From contig JAFLBK010000001.1 in assembly GCA_017303335.1 (NCBI GenBank), positions 1,555,001-1,619,000 of the forward strand: a stretch of 64,000 bases of DNA, in the 5' to 3' direction. The DNA is from Chitinophagales bacterium. Lineage in GTDB: Bacteria; Bacteroidota; Bacteroidia; Chitinophagales; Chitinophagaceae. Within the stretch, counting starts at the first letter, position 1. Each line of letters starts with the position of its first letter. This document shows, one piece after another, positions 10,661 through 20,485 of this stretch. The notes beneath the pieces are model-generated. The model did not search any database, was not told the DNA's origin, and worked only from the letters and a program-made list of their open reading frames with translations. Position numbers and translations under genes: made by a program.

Positions 10661-12796
10661 GTGCCCGTATTCAATCAGTCGAGAAAGAATGTAATCATGC
10701 TGGTGTTCATCGGCATGTTCGTGGTCATCCTGCTGCAACTGATGAACCTGCAGTTATTCTCTCCCAATTACCGTATCCAGGCCGAAGACCAGGGAACATT
10801 CCGCAAAGTGATCTATCCCGATCGCGGCATTGTATTCGACCGAACCGGGAAAGCGATCCTGCAAAACACCGTGATCTATGACCTGATGGTGATACCCGGT
10901 AAGATCAAGGGTACCGACACCGCCACACTCTGCAGCATCCTCGGCATCGACACGGCCGAATTTCACAAACGCATCATCACGGCCATCATCAAGAATAAAA
11001 GTTACCGGGCTTCCATCTTTGAACCTTTGCTCACCAATGAGCGCATGGCCAAACTCAACGAGATCATGTATAAACTGGCGCCGGGTTATTACCTGCAGGA
11101 ACGTTCTGTCCGGGATTATCCCTTCGACGCCGGTGGCAATATCTTCGGTTACCTCGGCGAGGTGGATTCAAATGTGCTGAAGAACCCGCAATACCAGGGA
11201 TACGTGATGGGTGATTATATCGGTAAGGCCGGGCTCGAACGTACCTATGAAAAAGTACTGATGGGCCAGCGGGGTATCGAATTCTGGAAGCGGGATAAAT
11301 TCAACCGGCTCACCGACCGCCTCGAGAACGGAAAGTTTGATACCGCGGCGGTTGCCGGCCAGAACATGTATACTTCCATCGATATCGAACTGCAGGCGCT
11401 GGGAGAGAAGCTGATGGAAAATAAACTCGGCTCCATCGTGGCCGTTGACCCCAAAACCGGCGGCATCCTCTGCATGGTGAGCAGTCCTACCTACAAACCC
11501 AAACTGTTAACGGGCGCCGAACGAAAAAAACATTTCGCCGAACTGCTGCTGAGCCCGGCGAGGCCCCTCTTCAACCGCTCGGTAAGCGCTACCTATTCGC
11601 CGGGTTCAACGTTCAAAACCCTGCAGGCGCTGGTTGGACTGCACGAGGGCGTGATCACCACCGATTTCCGGGTTTCCTGCGGCGGCGCCTTCTATGGTTG
11701 CGGCGGCGGCAAGCCCATGCGTTGCCTGGATGTGGGTACGTTCGATCTGCGTAACGCGATACGCATGTCGGATAATACCTACTTCGCCACGGTCATGCAG
11801 CGGGTGATCAATAACCCGGTATACCCGAGCCAGGACAGCAGCCTGTCTAAATGGGACCAGTATATGTATGCCTTCGGCCTCGGGCATAAATTAGGCATCG
11901 ATGTGCCTTCCGAAAAACCCGGATTGATTCCTACACCGGCCTTGTACGACAAGATGCATGGAAAAGGACGATGGAATTATTGCACCTACCGTTCGGTAAG
12001 CATCGGGCAGGGCGAAGTGGATGTTACCCCCATACAGGTAGCCAATGAAATGGCCTACATTGCCAACAAAGGCTGGTACCGGATTCCCCACCTGGTGGAT
12101 TCCATTGAAGGCGGCGATACCTTTGGCATGCTCGAAAAGTTCAAGGAAAAACACAGCGCTGTAGATATTCCCGACAGCGTTTTTGAAGTGGTGCACGATG
12201 GCATGCAGGCCGTGGTCGACGGTGGTACGGGCGCCGGTGCCCGGGTAAGCGGCATTCGTATCTGCGGTAAAACCGGTACCGTGGAAAACTATTTCCGGGG
12301 CGTTAAACAACCGAACCACGCTTTTTTCTGCGGTTTTGCACCCAGGGATAATCCTAAGATCGCCATCATGTGCGTGGTGGAAAACAGCGGCCGGTTCGGC
12401 GGTACATACGCGGCGCCGATCGTGGGCCTGATGATCGAAAAATACCTGAACGATACAATTGCCGCCAACCGGCAGGCCGTGGTGGAAAAGTTTGCCAACA
12501 TGAACCTGATCCCATCGCGTATCTATACAGAAATGAAAACACTGGATTCGATGCTGCACGCCAAAGACTCGGCGTACCTGCTTGCCAAAGGATATATCCG
12601 GCTGATCAAGGATACGATGGATGTGGATGCGTCGGATGAAGAGGAAGCGTTGGACCAGATCAAAATCGACAAGGAAGGAATAAAAAAAGGGAAGCCGGTT
12701 AAGGATAGCGGCGACAGGAAGTTTACGATCAAAACCGAAGCGATCCTGCCCGATCAGAAGAAAAAAACCGAATTGAAAGACAGCTTAAATAATTAA
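10661..12796 (+). CDS. mrdA: Penicillin-binding protein 2 (elongasome transpeptidase)
   Basis: 711 residues. Membrane helix at 11-31, a PBP dimer domain at about 40-220, then the transpeptidase domain: SxxK at 316-319 (S-T-F-K), SDN at 370-372 and KTG at 537-539, all intact. It cross-links lateral peptidoglycan together with RodA. The GTG start at 10661 places the membrane helix properly. The C-terminus carries an extra charged, lysine- and aspartate-rich tail of about 90 residues (about 620-711) beyond the catalytic domain, longer than in E. coli PBP2 (633 residues); it may be a cytophagal extension of unknown role. Confidence 0.96.
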   Translation: MPVFNQSRKNVIMLVFIGMFVVILLQLMNLQLFSPNYRIQAEDQGTFRKVIYPDRGIVFDRTGKAILQNTVIYDLMVIPGKIKGTDTATLCSILGIDTAEFHKRIITAIIKNKSYRASIFEPLLTNERMAKLNEIMYKLAPGYYLQERSVRDYPFDAGGNIFGYLGEVDSNVLKNPQYQGYVMGDYIGKAGLERTYEKVLMGQRGIEFWKRDKFNRLTDRLENGKFDTAAVAGQNMYTSIDIELQALGEKLMENKLGSIVAVDPKTGGILCMVSSPTYKPKLLTGAERKKHFAELLLSPARPLFNRSVSATYSPGSTFKTLQALVGLHEGVITTDFRVSCGGAFYGCGGGKPMRCLDVGTFDLRNAIRMSDNTYFATVMQRVINNPVYPSQDSSLSKWDQYMYAFGLGHKLGIDVPSEKPGLIPTPALYDKMHGKGRWNYCTYRSVSIGQGEVDVTPIQVANEMAYIANKGWYRIPHLVDSIEGGDTFGMLEKFKEKHSAVDIPDSVFEVVHDGMQAVVDGGTGAGARVSGIRICGKTGTVENYFRGVKQPNHAFFCGFAPRDNPKIAIMCVVENSGRFGGTYAAPIVGLMIEKYLNDTIAANRQAVVEKFANMNLIPSRIYTEMKTLDSMLHAKDSAYLLAKGYIRLIKDTMDVDASDEEEALDQIKIDKEGIKKGKPVKDSGDRKFTIKTEAILPDQKKKTELKDSLNN

Positions 12797-12832
12797 ACTC
12801 CGGCTCCCTCTCCTCAGGGAGAGCGGCCGGGA

Positions 12833-14191
12833 ATGCGGTATATGTACCAGAAAAATCCGGCAATATCAAAAGGCATCGATTGGGTGATGGTGTGGTTGTA
12901 CGCCATACTGGTTTGCATCGGCATTCTTTGTATTTTCTCGGTCGAATTCCGGAGCAGCGACAACCTTACACAAACCTTCCTGGGTTTTAAAAAGAACTAC
13001 AGCAAACAACTCTATTTCTTCGCTGCCTGTTCGGTGCTTGCCATTTTTATCCTGCTTACAGATAGTAAGCTCTTTACCGCCATGGCCAACCTCTCGTACC
13101 TGGTGGGGATCCTGCTTATCATCGCCACGTTTGTAGTGGGTAAGGAGATCAAGGGCTCCCGAAGCTGGATACCCCTTGGTTTTATGAACCTGCAGCCGGT
13201 GGAGCTTTGCAAGATATTCACGGCGCTGGCGCTGTCGAAATACCTTTCGCAGCAGGAAACCGATTTCCGAAGGCCCAAGTCACAACTCATTGCGGCGGCT
13301 ATCGCGTTTACACCGGCCATGTTCTCCCTGCTCCAGGGCGAAACTGGCCTGGCGCTGGTGTATTTTTCCTTTCTCATAGCCATGTACCGCGAAGGGCTGC
13401 CCCCCGGCTACCTCATTGCCGGCGCTTCCCTGGCGGTATTGCTGGTGGCAACACTCTTATTAAAACCTATTCACCTCGTCATTGCCTTTTCCGCAATTGC
13501 CGGAGGGATTATCTTTTTCTCCTGGCGCCGGATCCGGCGAAACTATGCCCTGCTGGTATTCGTTCTGCTTGGCTGGGCTTTCTGCGTTGGCTTTGTGCAA
13601 TTCGCCGTTCCCTTTATTTTCAAACATGTGCTCAAGGGTTACCAGGCCGACCGGATCTTCAGCATGGTGGGTAAATCGAATCCCTATGCCGATGAGAAAA
13701 CCGTTCAATTGAACCAGGTGGATGAAAAAGCGAAGAAGAAAAAGGAAGAAGCGCAGGATTACAACGTAAAGCAATCCAAGATCGCCATCGGGTCGGGCGG
13801 CTTTGCCGGAAAAGGCTTTCTGAAAGGAACACAGACCCAGGGAGATTTTGTACCCGAACAGCATACCGACTTCATCTTTACATCCGTCGGCGAGAACTTC
13901 GGATTCTGGGGCACATCCATCCTCATGCTGCTCTATCTTTTCCTGTTGCTCCGGATCGTGCGTATTGCCGAGCGGCAGCGAAGCACCTTCAGCCGGGTTT
14001 ACGCCTATTCGGTGGCCGGCATCATCTTCTTCCACGTGTCGGTGAATATCTGCGTAACCATCGGCCTGGCGCCGGTGATCGGTATCACCCTGCCCCTGAT
14101 GAGTTACGGCGGATCTTCCCTGCTCACCTTTACGATCCTGCTTTTTATCCTGATCAAACTTGACGCAGACCGGCAGATGGTGCTGCGATAA
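12833..14191 (+). CDS. rodA: Rod shape-determining SEDS glycosyltransferase RodA
   Basis: 452 residues, about 80 longer than E. coli RodA. About ten membrane helices; the QLNQVDEK...FVPEQHTDFIFT region carries the SEDS catalytic loop, and the C-terminal GITLPLMSYGGSSLL signature is intact. RodA polymerises lipid II and pairs with PBP2. The extra length is partly a lysine/glutamate-rich loop (KAKKKKEEAQDY, about residue 302) inside the large extracytoplasmic loop. It starts 36 nt after mrdA, and a second in-frame ATG lies 9 nt in. Confidence 0.96.
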   Translation: MRYMYQKNPAISKGIDWVMVWLYAILVCIGILCIFSVEFRSSDNLTQTFLGFKKNYSKQLYFFAACSVLAIFILLTDSKLFTAMANLSYLVGILLIIATFVVGKEIKGSRSWIPLGFMNLQPVELCKIFTALALSKYLSQQETDFRRPKSQLIAAAIAFTPAMFSLLQGETGLALVYFSFLIAMYREGLPPGYLIAGASLAVLLVATLLLKPIHLVIAFSAIAGGIIFFSWRRIRRNYALLVFVLLGWAFCVGFVQFAVPFIFKHVLKGYQADRIFSMVGKSNPYADEKTVQLNQVDEKAKKKKEEAQDYNVKQSKIAIGSGGFAGKGFLKGTQTQGDFVPEQHTDFIFTSVGENFGFWGTSILMLLYLFLLLRIVRIAERQRSTFSRVYAYSVAGIIFFHVSVNICVTIGLAPVIGITLPLMSYGGSSLLTFTILLFILIKLDADRQMVLR

Positions 14192-14242
14192 AAGCGGGCA
14201 ATGCGTTTCAGCGATTAAGCTGTTAAGGGTTAATTTTGCCGG

Positions 14243-14986
14243 ATGAAGATCATTCCACTCAGTGAAGGCGCATTTACCATCGACGGCACCAAAAAATTCA
14301 TCCCCTTCGATACGGAGAAAGACGACCTGCAGCAACGGCCCGTTGGCAGCCTGCTGGTGGAGATCCAGCCTTTTGCCGTGATCACATCCAACGATGTGAT
14401 CGTGATCGATACCGGGCTGGGGTTTTCGATGCCCGATGGCACGTTACAGATTCACCAAAACCTGCTCAGCCATGGCATCGGTCCGCTGGAAGTAACCAAG
14501 GTGTTGCTGAGTCACCTGCATAAGGATCATGCCGGCGGTATTTACAAGCACGACGGGGTGCTGAAGCAAAAATTCCTGAGTTTTCCCAACGCGGTATACT
14601 ATGTACAAAAAACCGAACTGGATTTCGCCCTGAAGAAAGGCGCTCCTTCTTTCGACGTGGAGGATTTCGACGGGCTGCAGGATTCCGACCAGGTCGTGTT
14701 GCTGGAGGGGGATGGAACCATCGATGGGTATATTCGTCACCACATCACGGGGGCTCATTCTCCGCATCACCAGGTATTCTGGATCGAGGAAGACGGGGAG
14801 CGTGTGTTTTTTGGTGGCGATGTGGCCCCGCAACTGCAACAAATGAAAAGCCGCTTCGTGGCCAAATACGATTACGATGGAAAGAAATGCATGGAACTGC
14901 GGCAGCAATGGTGGAAGCAGGGTCAGCAGGAAAAATGGACCTTCCTGTTCTACCACGACATCAAATCACCTGTTGTACGATTCTGA
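14243..14986 (+). CDS. Metallo-beta-lactamase-fold hydrolase
   Basis: 247 residues. The zinc-binding HxHxDH motif is at 91-96 (H-L-H-K-D-H). GAHSPHHQ (about 170) and the FFGGDV aspartate (about 195) supply further ligands, and a late His is in FYHDIKS. It is a cytosolic MBL-fold hydrolase of unknown substrate (lactonase, glyoxalase II-like or RNase-like activities all occur in this fold). A TAATTTTG at 14231-14238 would give an almost leaderless transcript. It stands between rodA and a terminator, so it is not clearly part of the rod cluster. Confidence 0.85.
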   Translation: MKIIPLSEGAFTIDGTKKFIPFDTEKDDLQQRPVGSLLVEIQPFAVITSNDVIVIDTGLGFSMPDGTLQIHQNLLSHGIGPLEVTKVLLSHLHKDHAGGIYKHDGVLKQKFLSFPNAVYYVQKTELDFALKKGAPSFDVEDFDGLQDSDQVVLLEGDGTIDGYIRHHITGAHSPHHQVFWIEEDGERVFFGGDVAPQLQQMKSRFVAKYDYDGKKCMELRQQWWKQGQQEKWTFLFYHDIKSPVVRF

Positions 14987-14987
14987 A

Positions 14988-15010
14988 ACCGGGTACGCCC
15001 GGTCTTTTTT
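14988..15010 (+). terminator. Intrinsic terminator after the MBL-fold gene
   Basis: Stem ACCGGG/CCCGGT, 4-nt loop, then CTTTTTT, directly after the stop codon. Confidence 0.75.
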
Positions 15011-15066
15011 GATGAGCGGGTATGCCGGGCTTTATCATAAGTCATACTTTTCCGGAAATCAACGGC

Positions 15067-15606
15067 ATGAAAAAATTAATGATCATACTGGCTGTACTGT
15101 TTTCAGCTGTCCGGCTCAGCGCCACAACCCGCCATACCGATAGTATTCCCGCCAACCCGAAAGATGTGGAATCGGTGGAAGCGATCATCGGCGCTTTGTA
15201 CCATGTCATTTCGGGGCCTGCCGGGGAAGCCCGCAATTGGGATCGCATGCGCACCCTGTTCATCCCGGAGGCTAAGATGATGGCCACGGGTAAGCGGCCC
15301 GATGGCAGCATGGCCCGGCGTGTGATGACGGTGGAAGATTACATCAAAACATCGGGACCCTTCCTAGAGAAGAATGGTTTTTTTGAGCGGGAGATCGGTC
15401 GAACGGAAGATCGTTTCGGGAGCGTGGTGCATGTATTCAGCACCTATGATTCGAAGAAGACCCTGCAGGATGAGAAGCCGTTCATGCGGGGCATCAACAG
15501 CATACAGCTCTGGTATGATGGAACCCGCTGGTGGATCGTTTCGGTATTCTGGCAGGCCGAATCACCCGATGTGCCGATCCCGGAGAAATACCTGAAAAAA
15601 CAATAG
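15067..15606 (+). CDS. Secreted NTF2/SnoaL-like protein
   Basis: 179 residues from ATG 15067, which gives a clean signal peptide (MKKLMIILAVLFSAVRLSA). An upstream in-frame ATG at 15022 would spoil it. The mature part has the alpha+beta pattern of NTF2-like folds: an N-terminal helix with NWDRMRTLFIP, and a central EDYIKTSGPFLEKNGFFERE region followed by strands ending in GTRWWIVSVFWQAE. Members of this superfamily bind small hydrophobic ligands or act as enzymes; no catalytic residue can be named here. It is exported to the periplasm. It stands alone between two terminators. Confidence 0.75.
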   Translation: MKKLMIILAVLFSAVRLSATTRHTDSIPANPKDVESVEAIIGALYHVISGPAGEARNWDRMRTLFIPEAKMMATGKRPDGSMARRVMTVEDYIKTSGPFLEKNGFFEREIGRTEDRFGSVVHVFSTYDSKKTLQDEKPFMRGINSIQLWYDGTRWWIVSVFWQAESPDVPIPEKYLKKQ

Positions 15607-15610
15607 CAAT

Positions 15611-15644
15611 AAAAAAGCTGCCCGGTTGGAGCAGCTTTTTTTTA
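15611..15644. terminator. Bidirectional terminator between convergent genes
   Basis: Stem AAAAAAGCTGC/GCAGCTTTTTT with a 9-nt loop and flanking A and T runs. It serves the plus-strand secreted protein and the minus-strand atp operon. Confidence 0.9.
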
Positions 15645-15659
15645 TACGAAGATCATGAA

Positions 15660-16226
15660 TCAACGGATCCGGTGGAGGTAATCGTTGTTCATGAATTGTT
15701 TCTGAATGTCTTTCAGGTCGCGTTGGATGCTGGCATCCACCAGTACGCCGCCGGTTTCCAGTACGAAGCCGCCGATCAGTTCATCCTTGATGCGGGTTTC
15801 CACTTCAAAGCTTTGCCCGGGTTGGGCGGCCGCTTTTACATTGGCCATGATCGTGTTCTTCATTTCATCCGAGATGGGCGTTGCGGTGGTGATCTTCACC
15901 CGGTGGATGTTGCGCAGTGCGTTGAACTGGTCCACGTAAGTAGCGGCGATCTCCGGCAGGTTGTTCTCGCGGGCCTTGAGCACGAGCAGTTTGATGAAAG
16001 CGCCTGTGATATTGCTGATGCGTCCCTGGGTAATGGAAGCAAGAATTTTTTCCTTGGTAGAGGGTTTTACGATCGGACTGCGCAGGAGGTTTACAAAATC
16101 AGGATTGCTTTTGCAGATGCCCAGAATCCATTTCATGTCGGCGCATACGGCGTCTACCTGGTTCTGTTCGGTGGCCAGGTCGAGTAAGCTCTTGGCGTAG
16201 CGTCCTGCTAAACGTGGATTGTTCAT
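15660..16226 (-). CDS. atpH: F-type ATP synthase delta subunit
   Basis: 188 residues from the ATG at 16226 (NNPRLAGRYAKSLLDLA), which matches the family start; an upstream ATG at 16286 would add a repeat-derived leader. Delta is the stator piece linking F1 to the b subunits. The C-terminal FEVETRIKDELIGGFVLETGG motif is typical. It is the last gene of atpB-E-F-H; atpA does not follow, as it would in most bacteria. Confidence 0.93.
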   Translation of the reverse strand: MNNPRLAGRYAKSLLDLATEQNQVDAVCADMKWILGICKSNPDFVNLLRSPIVKPSTKEKILASITQGRISNITGAFIKLLVLKARENNLPEIAATYVDQFNALRNIHRVKITTATPISDEMKNTIMANVKAAAQPGQSFEVETRIKDELIGGFVLETGGVLVDASIQRDLKDIQKQFMNNDYLHRIR

Positions 16227-16233
16227 TTTCTCA

Positions 16234-16265
16234 ATTTGGTGATTTGAGGATTTGGTGATTTGAAG
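16234..16265. repeat. 16-bp tandem repeat between atpF and atpH
   Basis: Two adjacent copies of ATTTGGTGATTTGA(G/A)G (16234-16249, 16250-16265). An inverted relative, CAAATCTTCAAATC, lies at about 16300-16313. It fills the operon gap. Confidence 0.75.
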
Positions 16266-16311
16266 ATCGGGTCTGGCCATCGGCACATCACCGCGTATTC
16301 AAATCTTCAAA

Positions 16312-16806
16312 TCAATTCAGTTTTACTTCGGCAGCCAGTGTCTTGATGTAATTCTCCTGTTCTGCTTTGTTGCTCAGTTCTTTCCTCAGTACTTTTTCAC
16401 TTACTTCCAGTACGAGGCTTCCCACCTGGTTCTTGATCTCGGTAAGGGCGGCCATTTTCTGGTTGTTGATGGAAGCCTGGGCGTCGGCCATGATCTTGGC
16501 AGCCTGCGATTTTGCTTCTTCACGGGCGTCGTTGATCATTTTGTCGCGGGTTTCCTTAGCTTCTTTGAGCATGGAAGCCCTTTCTTCCCGGGCTTTTGCC
16601 AGGATGGCTTCGTTGTCGTTCTTCATCTGGGCCATTTCCAGTTTGATCTTCTCGGCGGTGGCCAGGGAGTCGGCAATGGTTTGTTCACGTTGCTTCAGTC
16701 CGTTGATGATGGCGGGCCAGGCGAATTTCTTCAGCAGGAAGAAAACAACCAGGAAGGCTAACAGTGTCCAGATAAGAAGGCCAAAGGCCGGGTTCAGTAA
16801 TTCCAT
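16312..16806 (-). CDS. atpF: F-type ATP synthase subunit b
   Basis: 164 residues: one N-terminal membrane helix (about 5-25, LLIWTLLAFLVVFFLLKKFAWP) followed by a long charged helix rich in Lys, Glu and Ala, which forms the peripheral stalk. The length is normal. It lies 153 nt downstream of atpE, and the gap holds repeats and a hairpin. Confidence 0.95.
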   Translation of the reverse strand: MELLNPAFGLLIWTLLAFLVVFFLLKKFAWPAIINGLKQREQTIADSLATAEKIKLEMAQMKNDNEAILAKAREERASMLKEAKETRDKMINDAREEAKSQAAKIMADAQASINNQKMAALTEIKNQVGSLVLEVSEKVLRKELSNKAEQENYIKTLAAEVKLN

Positions 16807-16851
16807 GATGCGGTAGTATTAAAGTTCGTTTGTTATGTTGTTGTTTGTTCC

Positions 16852-16897
16852 TCGACTACGCTCGGAACCGCACAGGTCGCAGGTCGACTTCGCTCCC
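16852..16897. repeat. Pair of TCGACTwCGCTC repeats in the atpE-atpF gap
   Basis: TCGACTACGCTCGG at 16852-16865 and GTCGACTTCGCTCCC at 16883-16897. These are two related short repeats of the TCGACTTCGCTC kind that recur in intergenic DNA of many Bacteroidota (from memory, not searched). Confidence 0.55.
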
Positions 16898-16910
16898 TGC
16901 TGGTTAAAAT

Positions 16911-16943
16911 ACTGCATCCGCGGCCCTGTGCGTTGGATGCAGT
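16911..16943 (-). promoter_or_regulatory. Hairpin between atpE and atpF
   Basis: 9-bp stem ACTGCATCC/GGATGCAGT with a 15-nt loop. On the minus strand only a short ATTTT follows, so it is a weak terminator at best. It could partly terminate transcription or protect the 3' end of atpE mRNA, helping the high c-subunit dose. Confidence 0.45.
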
Positions 16944-16959
16944 AAAAACGTGGCAATGA

Positions 16960-18401
<1,442 letters not shown>

Positions 18402-18421
18402 ACAGTTCCCAAATTTTGGCG

Positions 18422-18429
18422 CAAAGATA
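18422..18429 (-). promoter_or_regulatory. Probable atpB -7 element
   Basis: TATCTTTG on the minus strand, a full match to TAnnTTTG, 21 nt before the atpB ATG. No TTTG is found at the usual distance upstream. Confidence 0.4.
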
Positions 18430-18480
18430 GGGTTGGAGGGGTGAAATATGAAATCGGGAGGCAAAAATGTGGCGATTATT

Positions 18481-18636
18481 TGATGTGCTAATTAGCTGAT
18501 TATCCGATTCATCAATTTCTGCAGCAGGTATACAAGAAGTGTCAACTATTTGAAAGCGGGAGCTTCGGTTAGGTCAGAAACCAAACCCATTGATTACTAC
18601 ATCGCTACATCAAATAATCAGCAAATCAGCACATCA
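18481..18636. repeat. 22-bp inverted repeat between atpB and the ABC exporter
   Basis: The arms lie at 18481-18502 (TGATGTGCTAATTAGCTGAT...) and 18615-18636 and match with 2 mismatches in 22. The right arm covers the stop codon of the ABC exporter gene. The 110-nt centre shows no gene. Similar words recur at 35763-35841. Confidence 0.75.
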
Positions 18637-20442
18637 ATCAATCAGGATAACCTGCTTTTCGAACTGCATCTTGTGTAATTGGTAGTAAAACCCTTGTTTT
18701 TCAATGAGTTCCTCGTGGGTGCCCATTTCTTTGATCTGGCCTTTGTCGAGTACCATGATCTGATTGGCCTTGCGGATGGTCGACAGGCGGTGGGCGATCA
18801 CGATCGAGGTGCGGTTAGCGATCAGCTTGTCGATGGCCTGCTGGATCAGGGCCTCGCTTTCCGTATCCACCGAGGAAGTGGCTTCGTCGAGTATGAGGAT
18901 GGCCGGGTCGTAGAGAAGGGCCCGTACGAAAGACAGCAGTTGCCGCTGGCCCAGGGATAGCGTAGCTCCCCGTTCCATCACTTTATACTCATAATTGCCG
19001 GGCAGCTGCATGATGAAATCGTGGATGCCGATGAGCCGGGCGGCGCTGATCACATCCTCTTTCCGGATGGCCGGGTTGCGCAGGGTTACATTGTCGGCCA
19101 CCGTTCCGCTGAACAGGAACACATCCTGCAACACCACGGCGATCTTCGAGCGGAGCGCATCCAGGTGGTATGCTTCAATGGGGGTGTCGTCGATACGGAT
19201 CTGTCCTTTATTGACCTGGTACAACCTGTTCAGCAAACTGATGATGGATGTTTTGCCGCTGCCGGTATGCCCTACGATGGCTAAGGTTTGCCCGGCCTCC
19301 AGTGTAAAAGACACTTCTTTCAATACATACTGATCTTCGTTGTAGGCAAACCAAACCTTGTCGAACTCCACCTTTCCTTTCATGCCATCGGCTTCTTTAT
19401 CGCCTTCGTTGATGGCGCTGTCTTCATTATCGAGCACTTTGAATACCCGTTCGCTGGCGATCATGCCCATCTGCAATACGTTGAATTTATCGGCGATCAC
19501 CCGAAGCGGACGGAACAGCAGGTTCAGGCAGAGGATAAAGGCCGTGATCACGCCTCCTACTTTTTCGGCCTGCCCGGGGTTCAACGCGTCTTTCGCGGCC
19601 CACCAGACCAGGAGCCCGATTGACAGCGCCATCACCAGTTCCACCACGGGAAAGAATACCGAGTAGGCAAAGATGGCCTTGATGTTGGCATTGCGGTGTT
19701 CCTTATTGATGTTGTTGAATTTGCCGAACTCCCTTTTTTCGGAGGCAAAGGCCTGCACGATGGCCATGCCGGTGATGTGTTCCTGTACAAAAGCATTGAG
19801 GCTGGCAACCGCGTTGCGTACCCGGATGAAGGATTTGTTCACGCTTTCTTTAAAGAAATAGGTTGCCAGGATGAGGAAGGGAAAAGGCGCCAGGCATACC
19901 AATGTCAGTTTCCAGCTTACGCTGAACATGTAAGCGAGAACGGAGATGATCGAAAGCAGGTCGGCGATGATCGGAATGAGTCCGTCGCTGAAAATATCGT
20001 TGATGGATTCGATGTCGTTGATGGTTCGGGTGGTAAGGGTGCCGATGGGTGTTTTATCGTACTGCCGCAGGTTCAGGTGCAGTATCTTGTTGTAGGTGCT
20101 TACCCGTATATCCTTCACCACGTTTTGTCCGAGTGAGGCGGTGAGGAAGGTAAAGAAGAAACGGAACAGGGTTTCCAGCAGCAGCAGGGCAAGCTGGATG
20201 ATGGTGATCTCGATGATGAAACCGCCCGGGCCGGTGATGAAATGAGCGGCTGTATTTCCTTTGATGCCGTCGTTGATGGTAAGCTGGATCAGCCAGGGGC
20301 GTATCGGGGAGATGATCGCCAATATGATGGCCAGCAGGAGTGAGGTATAGAATTTACGCTTATAAGGCGCCGCGAAACGAAATACCCGGCGGAGCAACGA
20401 GAAGTCGAATATCTTTTTTTTGGCTTGCTGCGGATCGCTCAT
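18634..20442 (-). CDS. ABC transporter, fused permease and ATPase
   Basis: 602 residues. Six-helix exporter membrane domain (about 20-320), then the nucleotide-binding domain: Walker A GHTGSGKTS, signature LSLGQRQ, Walker B AILILDEATSSVD and an H-loop His (IVIAHRLST). It belongs to the MsbA/LmrA-like homodimeric or heterodimeric exporter class and moves lipids or drugs out through the inner membrane; the substrate is not readable. A TACATTTG element at 20447-20454 sits 5 nt before the ATG, so the transcript may be nearly leaderless. It lies 43 nt after the secreted caspase-like gene and may share its transcript. Confidence 0.93.
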   Translation of the reverse strand: MSDPQQAKKKIFDFSLLRRVFRFAAPYKRKFYTSLLLAIILAIISPIRPWLIQLTINDGIKGNTAAHFITGPGGFIIEITIIQLALLLLETLFRFFFTFLTASLGQNVVKDIRVSTYNKILHLNLRQYDKTPIGTLTTRTINDIESINDIFSDGLIPIIADLLSIISVLAYMFSVSWKLTLVCLAPFPFLILATYFFKESVNKSFIRVRNAVASLNAFVQEHITGMAIVQAFASEKREFGKFNNINKEHRNANIKAIFAYSVFFPVVELVMALSIGLLVWWAAKDALNPGQAEKVGGVITAFILCLNLLFRPLRVIADKFNVLQMGMIASERVFKVLDNEDSAINEGDKEADGMKGKVEFDKVWFAYNEDQYVLKEVSFTLEAGQTLAIVGHTGSGKTSIISLLNRLYQVNKGQIRIDDTPIEAYHLDALRSKIAVVLQDVFLFSGTVADNVTLRNPAIRKEDVISAARLIGIHDFIMQLPGNYEYKVMERGATLSLGQRQLLSFVRALLYDPAILILDEATSSVDTESEALIQQAIDKLIANRTSIVIAHRLSTIRKANQIMVLDKGQIKEMGTHEELIEKQGFYYQLHKMQFEKQVILID

Positions 20443-20485
20443 TGTGCAAATGTAAAAAGGAAAGCAGTCAGGAAACTGCCATTGG

